Positions 58,213 through 64,000 of a stretch of DNA of 64,000 nucleotides are shown here, one piece after another (position 1 is the first letter of the stretch; each line of letters begins with the position of its first letter). Under the pieces are notes generated by a model, which saw only the letters and a list, made by a program, of their open reading frames with translations, made no database searches and was not told the DNA's origin. The translations under genes and the position numbers were made by a program. The stretch covers positions 785,467 through 849,466 of the forward strand of contig NZ_JAHBGC010000020.1 in assembly GCF_018390645.1 (NCBI RefSeq), in the 5' to 3' direction. Source of the stretch: Ancylobacter dichloromethanicus (lineage in GTDB: Bacteria > Pseudomonadota > Alphaproteobacteria > Rhizobiales > Xanthobacteraceae).

Positions 58213-59274
58213 TCAGGCGAGCAGCAATTCGTCGGCGAGCGGCTCGTCGAACAGGGCGGCGAGCGCGGCGGGGTCGACATCCTCCAGCCGCGCCGGCTGC
58301 CAGACCGGCCTCTGGTCCTTGTCCACCAGCAGCGCGCGCACGCCCTCGAAGAAGTCCGGCTGGTCGAGCAGGCGCGTCACCAGCCGGAATTCCAGCCCGA
58401 GGCAGCCGGCGAGATCGAGGCCGAGCCCGCGCTGCATCTGCTGGAAGGCAATGTGCACGCTGGTCGGCGAGGCGCGGCGGATTGTTTCCAGCTGGACTCG
58501 GGCGAATTCGGCGGCCTCGCCCTCCCCTTCGCCCACCTTCTGCAGCGCGATCACGATCGCCGCCACCGAGCCGCCGGCGAAGATGCGGTCGATATGGGGG
58601 TAGAGATGCGCCAGGGCGGGCGCCGGCGGACGGACCGCCAACCGGGTGATCGCTCCCTGCATCGCCTCGCCCGCCGCCAGCGCGTCGATCAACTCCGGCC
58701 AGCGGACAGCCGGTATGTGGTGGGTATAGAGGCCGAGCGCAACCGCGTCCGCCATGCCGATGCGGGCGCCGGTCATGGCGAGCCAGGTGCCGCTCCAGCC
58801 GGGCAGGCGCGGCAGCACATAGGTGCCGCCGACATCGGGAAACAGGCCGATGGCGACCTCAGGCATGGCGAAGCCGAGATGTTCGCCCGCGATGCGGTAC
58901 CGCCCGTGGCCGCTGAGCCCGAATCCGCCGCCGAAGCACAACCCGTCGACCAGCGAGGCGAAAGGCTTGGGATAGCGGGCGATGAGATAGTCCAGCGCGT
59001 ATTCGTCGCGCCAGTACTGCCGCGCTTCCTCCTTGCGGCCGGTGCGGCCGAGTTCGGCCATGGCGCGCACGTCGCCGCCGACGCAAAACGCGCGCTCATG
59101 AGCGGAGCGCAGCACCACATGGGCGATGCGGGGATCGTCGATCCAGGCGCGCATCGTGGCGTCCATCGCCTTGACCATGGCGTGGTCGAGCGCATTCAGC
59201 GCTCGCGGGCGATCGAGCGTCACGATGCCGGCGGCCCCGCGCCTCGCGAAGCTGATGCCGATGTCTGCGGTCAT
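58213..59274 (-). CDS. 3-Hydroxyisobutyryl-CoA hydrolase (enoyl-CoA hydratase superfamily)
   Basis: Crotonase-fold enzyme of 353 residues, longer than enoyl-CoA hydratases and matching 3-hydroxyisobutyryl-CoA hydrolase of valine breakdown. The CoA site is ERAFCVGGDVRAMAE and the oxyanion/catalytic region is DGLCFGGGFGLSGHGRYRI and MPEVAIGLFPDVGGTYVLPRLPG, with the conserved Glu and Asp. The ATG at 59274 is used; GTG at 59283 is possible. It lies 26 bases upstream of the four-helix membrane protein gene on the same strand. No other valine genes are adjacent. Confidence 0.9.
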   Translation of the reverse strand: MTADIGISFARRGAAGIVTLDRPRALNALDHAMVKAMDATMRAWIDDPRIAHVVLRSAHERAFCVGGDVRAMAELGRTGRKEEARQYWRDEYALDYLIARYPKPFASLVDGLCFGGGFGLSGHGRYRIAGEHLGFAMPEVAIGLFPDVGGTYVLPRLPGWSGTWLAMTGARIGMADAVALGLYTHHIPAVRWPELIDALAAGEAMQGAITRLAVRPPAPALAHLYPHIDRIFAGGSVAAIVIALQKVGEGEGEAAEFARVQLETIRRASPTSVHIAFQQMQRGLGLDLAGCLGLEFRLVTRLLDQPDFFEGVRALLVDKDQRPVWQPARLEDVDPAALAALFDEPLADELLLA

Positions 59275-59460
59275 GTCGTCCACGTCGATGCCTCGCCACT
59301 ACCGGTGTTCCGCCACTTAAGGCTTTCTCGCCGCAACGCAAAGCCGGACTTCGGACGATGCTCCCGGCGAACCGCGTCAACATGCCCCGCGACCTGATGC
59401 CGGGCTTATACGCAATCGCCCGGGTGAAGAGGTCGCGCGCGACGCGGTATGGAGCTATAA

Positions 59461-60597
<1,137 letters not shown>

Positions 60598-60618
60598 CGA
60601 CTGCGAGCGCCAGCTGCA

Positions 60619-61962
60619 ATGCCCGGCTGCGCGCGCTGCTGCCACCTCCTGCTGCAACTTGCCTTGATCTGCCTCGGCTTGCAGTTGGCCGGCTGCGGCT
60701 CGGTGATCGATGCCGACCAGGCCCGCATCTGCCGGGCGGTGGCCCCGGCGCTGCACGACGAGGGTACGGAGATCGTCGAGACGCAGCTCGCCCCGGTCCG
60801 CAACGCCGCCGCGGCGCTGCGCTACACCTACCGGGCGCGCGGGCCCCTCGGCAGCGCCCCCCACGAACTGATCTGCCGGTTCGCCGCGCAGACCGGCGCC
60901 GGGCGCTTCGACCTCGTCGCCGCCCTCGCGGATGGCGCACCGCTGGGCGAGGTGAAGCTCTACATCCTCAAGCGCTGGTGGCTGGAGGAGGCGCAGCCCG
61001 AAGCGCGCGGCAGCCCGCTGTTCCGGCTTGGGCCGCGCGGTGCCTACTGGCTCCAGCAGGTGCTGGGCGGCCTTGTACTGATGGGCGTCTACGGCCTGGT
61101 CGCCACCGGCTTCGCGCTGGTGCACGGCCTTTATGGCCGGATCAACCTTGCCTTCGGCGAGGTGGCGGTGGCCGGCGGCGTCTACATGCTGGTCGCGGTC
61201 AGCCTCGCGGGCGCGGCGGGACGCATCGGCCCGCTCGGGCTGGCAACGGCCCTGCTGGCCGGGATTGCGGGAGCGGCGCTGCTGAGCTGGATGATCGGAC
61301 GCACGGTGTTCGTGCCGGTCGCCGCGCGGGTGCGCTCGCCCCAGCCGGTGCTGATCGCCACGCTCGCCGTCGCCATCGTGCTGGCGGAATTGTTCCGCCT
61401 CACCGCTCCCAATCGCGAGAACTGGCTGCCGGCGCTGCTCAACCGGCCGATCTTCGTCGCCGGACAGGACGGGTTCGTCGCCACCGCGACGCCGGCGCAG
61501 TTACTGGCGGCAGGACTTACCCTGACCGGCATCTCGCTGTTGCTGGGCCTCGTCCGGTTTACCGGCTATGGCCGCGCCTGGCGCGCCCATGCCGACGATC
61601 CGCTGATGGCGGCGCTCGTCGGCGTACGGGTGCCACGGCTGGTGGGGGGCACCTTCGCACTGGCGGGGGGCTGCGCCGGGCTTGCCGGAGCGGCCCTGGT
61701 GGTGGCTTATGGAACGATTACGCCCGGCGAAGGGCTGTCGATGACGCTCAAAGCCTTGATTTCGGCAATTATTGGCGGCATTGGCTCGGTGCCGGGCGCA
61801 TTGCTGGGCGCCGCCCTCGTCGCCGGCGTCGAAATCGTGTGGTCGTCCGCCTTCGATATCGCGTATCGCGACGTGGTGATCTATTGCCTTCTGGTGGCCG
61901 TTCTCATTCTGCGGCCGGGAGGCCTTCTCCAGCGTGCGGCACCTTCGCCGCGAGAATTCTGA
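60619..61962 (+). CDS. LivH-type ABC permease with an N-terminal lipoprotein-like domain
   Basis: Unusual protein of 447 residues. It begins with a lipoprotein signal (HLLLQLALICLGLQLAGC, lipobox Cys at residue 26), followed by about 110 residues that look soluble and include two more cysteines (ARICRAV and HELICRF). From about residue 145 it is a branched-chain amino-acid permease of the LivH type: LVLMGVYGLVATGFALVHGLYGRINLAFGE, then GYGRAWRAHADDPLMAALVGV and GGIGSVPGALLGAALV. No ATPase, LivM or binding protein gene is adjacent. Substrate and partners are unknown. The frame is open throughout. Confidence 0.8.
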   Translation: MPGCARCCHLLLQLALICLGLQLAGCGSVIDADQARICRAVAPALHDEGTEIVETQLAPVRNAAAALRYTYRARGPLGSAPHELICRFAAQTGAGRFDLVAALADGAPLGEVKLYILKRWWLEEAQPEARGSPLFRLGPRGAYWLQQVLGGLVLMGVYGLVATGFALVHGLYGRINLAFGEVAVAGGVYMLVAVSLAGAAGRIGPLGLATALLAGIAGAALLSWMIGRTVFVPVAARVRSPQPVLIATLAVAIVLAELFRLTAPNRENWLPALLNRPIFVAGQDGFVATATPAQLLAAGLTLTGISLLLGLVRFTGYGRAWRAHADDPLMAALVGVRVPRLVGGTFALAGGCAGLAGAALVVAYGTITPGEGLSMTLKALISAIIGGIGSVPGALLGAALVAGVEIVWSSAFDIAYRDVVIYCLLVAVLILRPGGLLQRAAPSPREF

Positions 61963-61970
61963 GTGGTTCG

Positions 61971-63197
61971 ATGACTTTGCCCGTAACCCCCGCCGATGTC
62001 GCCGCCGCACGCAAGCTGCTGGACGGCGCGGTGCTGCGCACGCCCACCCTGCCGGCGCCGCGCCTCTCGGCGATTACGGGCGCCCATGTCTATGTGAAAT
62101 ACGAGAACCTGCAGGTCACGGCGAGCTTCAAGGAGCGCGGCGCGCTGACCAAGCTCTCCAGCCTCTTGCCGAACGAACGCGCCGCCGGCGTCGTCGCCAT
62201 GTCGGCCGGCAACCATGCGCAGGCCGTAGCCTATCATGCCGCACGGCTCGGCATCCGCGCCACCATCGTCATGCCCAGGCACACGCCGATCGTGAAGGTC
62301 GCGGCCACCGAGGCGCATGGCGCGCGGGTGGTGCTGCACGGCGAATCGGTCGGCGACGCCTCTGAGGAGGCCGACCGCATCGCCCAGGCCGAGCACCTCG
62401 TCTGGGTTCACCCCTATGACGACCGCCACGTCATCGCCGGCCAGGGCTCCATCGCCGCCGAGATGCTGGAAGACGCACCCGACCTCGACGCGCTGCTGGT
62501 GCCGGTCGGCGGCGGTGGCATGATCGCCGGCATGGCGGTCGCCGCGCGCGACATGCGGCCCGACATCGAGATCGTCGGCGTCGAGACGCGGCTCTACCCC
62601 TCGATGTGGAACGCGCTGCACCAGCAATCGCTGCCCTGCGAGGGCGCGACGCTGGCGGAAGGCATCGCGGTCAAGCAGGCCGGCGTGCTGACGCGCGAGC
62701 TGGTTTCCGCGCTGGTGTCGGACGTGGTGCTGGTCGGCGAGCCGACCATCGAGCGGGCGGTGAACCTGTTCCTGACCCAGCAGAAGACGCTGGCCGAGGG
62801 CGCCGGCGCCGCCGGCCTCGCGGCACTGCTCGCCGACCCGGAGCGCTTTCGCGGCCGCAAGGTCGGGCTGGTGGTGTCGGGCGGCAATATCGACCCGCGC
62901 ATCGTCGCCTCCATCATGATGCGCGAGCTGGAGCGGGAGGAGCGGATCGTCTCGTTCCGTTTTTCCATGCTGGACCGGCCGGGCGAACTCGGCATCATTG
63001 CCGGCCTGCTCGGCAGCCTCGGCGCCAACATCCTCGAAGTGGAGCACAAGCGCCATTTCCTCGACGTCCACGCCAAGGGCGCGCGCCTCGACGTGACGGT
63101 CGAGACCCGCGACCGTGCCCATGCCGACGACGTCTACCGGGCGCTGATCGACAATGGCATGGACGTGGTGCGGGTCGACTGGCAGTCGGCCAGTTAG
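61971..63197 (+). CDS. ilvA: Threonine dehydratase with a C-terminal ACT domain
   Basis: PLP enzyme of 408 residues that deaminates threonine (and serine) to 2-oxobutyrate. The PLP lysine is K54 in TASFKERGALTKL; VVAMSAGNHAQAVAYHA and PVGGGGMIAGMA bind the cofactor. A single ACT domain occupies about 325-408 (FSMLDRPGELGIIAGLLGSLGANI). One ACT domain rather than two identifies the shorter allosteric form. It starts 8 bases after the permease fusion gene, so the two are probably co-transcribed. Confidence 0.94.
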   Translation: MTLPVTPADVAAARKLLDGAVLRTPTLPAPRLSAITGAHVYVKYENLQVTASFKERGALTKLSSLLPNERAAGVVAMSAGNHAQAVAYHAARLGIRATIVMPRHTPIVKVAATEAHGARVVLHGESVGDASEEADRIAQAEHLVWVHPYDDRHVIAGQGSIAAEMLEDAPDLDALLVPVGGGGMIAGMAVAARDMRPDIEIVGVETRLYPSMWNALHQQSLPCEGATLAEGIAVKQAGVLTRELVSALVSDVVLVGEPTIERAVNLFLTQQKTLAEGAGAAGLAALLADPERFRGRKVGLVVSGGNIDPRIVASIMMRELEREERIVSFRFSMLDRPGELGIIAGLLGSLGANILEVEHKRHFLDVHAKGARLDVTVETRDRAHADDVYRALIDNGMDVVRVDWQSAS

Positions 63198-63274
63198 AAC
63201 TTGCCGGCCCACTCGTCGGCCCCCTTGCCGGCACCGACACGCGCCACCACCTGACGGTGGAGGAGGAGACCGGC

Positions 63275-63790
63275 ATGTTCGACACCCGCAATGGCGACGA
63301 AGCGAGGCCCTACGCCTTCGATCCGCTCGTCGAGCCGGAATATTTCCGTGGCGTGCTGTTCCGCCGGTTCCTGGCGTTTCTGATCGACGCGGTAATGATC
63401 TGCGTGCCGGTCGGCGCGGCCGCTTTGCTGATCTTTGTGTTCGGCTTCCTCACCCTTGGGCTCGGCTGGTTCCTGTTCGGGCTGCTGGGGCCGGGCTTCG
63501 TGGTCTGGGCGCTGGTCTATACCGGGCTGACGCTCGGCGGGCCGCGCTCGGCCACCATCGGCATGCGGGCGATGGGGATCGAGATGCGGCTCTGGTACGG
63601 GGCGCCGATGACCCCGCTGCTGGCCGTGGTCAGCCTCGTGCTGTTCTGGGTGTCGATGAGCGTATTCACGCCGCTGGTGGCGGTCGTCGGGCTGCTCAAC
63701 CGCCGCAAGCGGCTCGTCCACGACTTCGTCGTCGGCACGGTGGTGACCAATGACGAGGCGCGCGCCGACGAATTGCGCCGCTATCGCTGA
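63275..63790 (+). CDS. RDD family membrane protein
   Basis: Membrane protein of 171 residues. The RDD pattern shows as GVLFRRFLAFLIDAVMICVPVGA, where Arg and Asp of the first helix are conserved, then SATIGMRAMGIEMRLWYG and KRLVHDFVVGTVV near the end. Three or four helices. The function of the family is unclear, though members may act in ion transport or stress. GGAGGAGA precedes the ATG. It lies between ilvA and bpt on the same strand. Confidence 0.87.
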   Translation: MFDTRNGDEARPYAFDPLVEPEYFRGVLFRRFLAFLIDAVMICVPVGAAALLIFVFGFLTLGLGWFLFGLLGPGFVVWALVYTGLTLGGPRSATIGMRAMGIEMRLWYGAPMTPLLAVVSLVLFWVSMSVFTPLVAVVGLLNRRKRLVHDFVVGTVVTNDEARADELRRYR

Positions 63791-63873
63791 CAAACCCGGT
63801 GAGCGGCGAACGCAGGCTTTGACGTCGCGGCCGGGGCGCGCAATCCTTGACGCCTTCGCAACGTGAACAAGCC

Positions 63874-64000
63874 GTGACCGAACATTCGCGCGACACACCG
63901 CAGTTCTACCTGACCGCACCCTCCCCCTGCCCCTATCTGGCGGGCCGATGGGAGCGGAAGGTCTTCACGCATCTGGTCGGCGAGCGCGCCACCCAGCTCA
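63874..64000 (+). CDS. bpt: Aspartate/glutamate leucyltransferase Bpt (3' end cut off)
   Basis: Beginning of a gene cut by the right edge; 42 codons are visible. The N-terminus [20 protein letters not shown] then FTHLVGERA matches bacterial protein transferase Bpt (ATE1 family), which adds leucine to proteins with N-terminal Asp or Glu and marks them for ClpAP. The two cysteine-proline pattern PSPCPYL is characteristic. It appears to start with GTG at 63874; no in-frame ATG lies upstream before a stop. Confidence 0.88.
   Translation, partial: MTEHSRDTPQFYLTAPSPCPYLAGRWERKVFTHLVGERATQL

Overview
The window is a gene-dense, high-GC stretch of chromosome from an alphaproteobacterium, most likely of the order Hyphomicrobiales and perhaps near Xanthobacteraceae (Ancylobacter/Starkeya-like). 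The order-level clues are a phosphatidylcholine synthase, an IalB-family protein, an Asp-type (Mg-dependent) HemB, a MarR regulator of the LdtR type, the glyA-nrdR-ribD-ribE-ribH-nusB-thiL order, the plsX-fabH-ihfA-merR order, and divergent ssb/uvrA genes around an alphaproteobacterial LexA box. The family-level guess is an inference. I found no rRNA, prophage, insertion sequence, integrase or CRISPR array. This reads as core genome with a few lineage-specific genes.

Layout: 1-3138, a BmpA-type ABC importer (two permeases, one ATPase) without its binding protein. 3358-8007, quinone reductase, pcs, a UbiH-type hydroxylase, an AEC transporter and hspQ. 8094-11374, IalB protein, a YejA-like peptide-binding protein and a small secreted protein. 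11430-17487, mfd, sdhE and recG. 17495-19804, DUF454, mobA, mobB, a TusA-like protein and DUF2218. 19860-24354, two secreted proteins of uncertain role, tRNA-Lys, wrbA, tgt and queA. 24483-27241, two cyclophilins, coaD and a secreted hydrolase. 27347-35543, gyrA, marC, DUF2306, ssb, an unlisted 51-residue ORF and uvrA. 35661-42458, ctaA, DUF2842, an orphan Wzz/BY-kinase-like protein, tRNA-Pro, a nitroreductase, an aldehyde dehydrogenase and a small RlpA-like protein. 42480-47943, merR-ihfA-fabH-plsX-DUF177-CBP3 and bamE. 47962-50055, a DadA-like oxidase with an amino-acid binding protein. 50165-55793, the riboflavin/thiamine/glyA operon. 56051-64000, an HDAC-fold deacetylase, an LdtR-like regulator with its membrane partner, a 3-hydroxyisobutyryl-CoA hydrolase, hemB, a lipoprotein-permease fusion, ilvA, an RDD protein and the start of bpt.

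How the genes work together: DNA maintenance is heavily represented (mfd, recG, uvrA, ssb, gyrA). ssb and uvrA share an SOS box at 32271-32285. mobA/mobB complete molybdenum cofactor; queA/tgt make queuosine; the rib genes make riboflavin from GTP-derived intermediates; plsX/fabH feed phospholipid and fatty-acid synthesis; sdhE, CBP3 and ctaA assemble respiratory complexes.

No clearly new multi-gene system stands out. The best candidates for follow-up are the 51-residue putative membrane peptide between the SOS box and uvrA, the lipoprotein/LivH-permease fusion between hemB and ilvA, an orphan chain-length/BY-kinase protein that has lost its P-loop, a small RlpA-like protein with a TTG start, a Tgt lacking most zinc ligands, and a GyrA with Gln at the quinolone-resistance Ser position.
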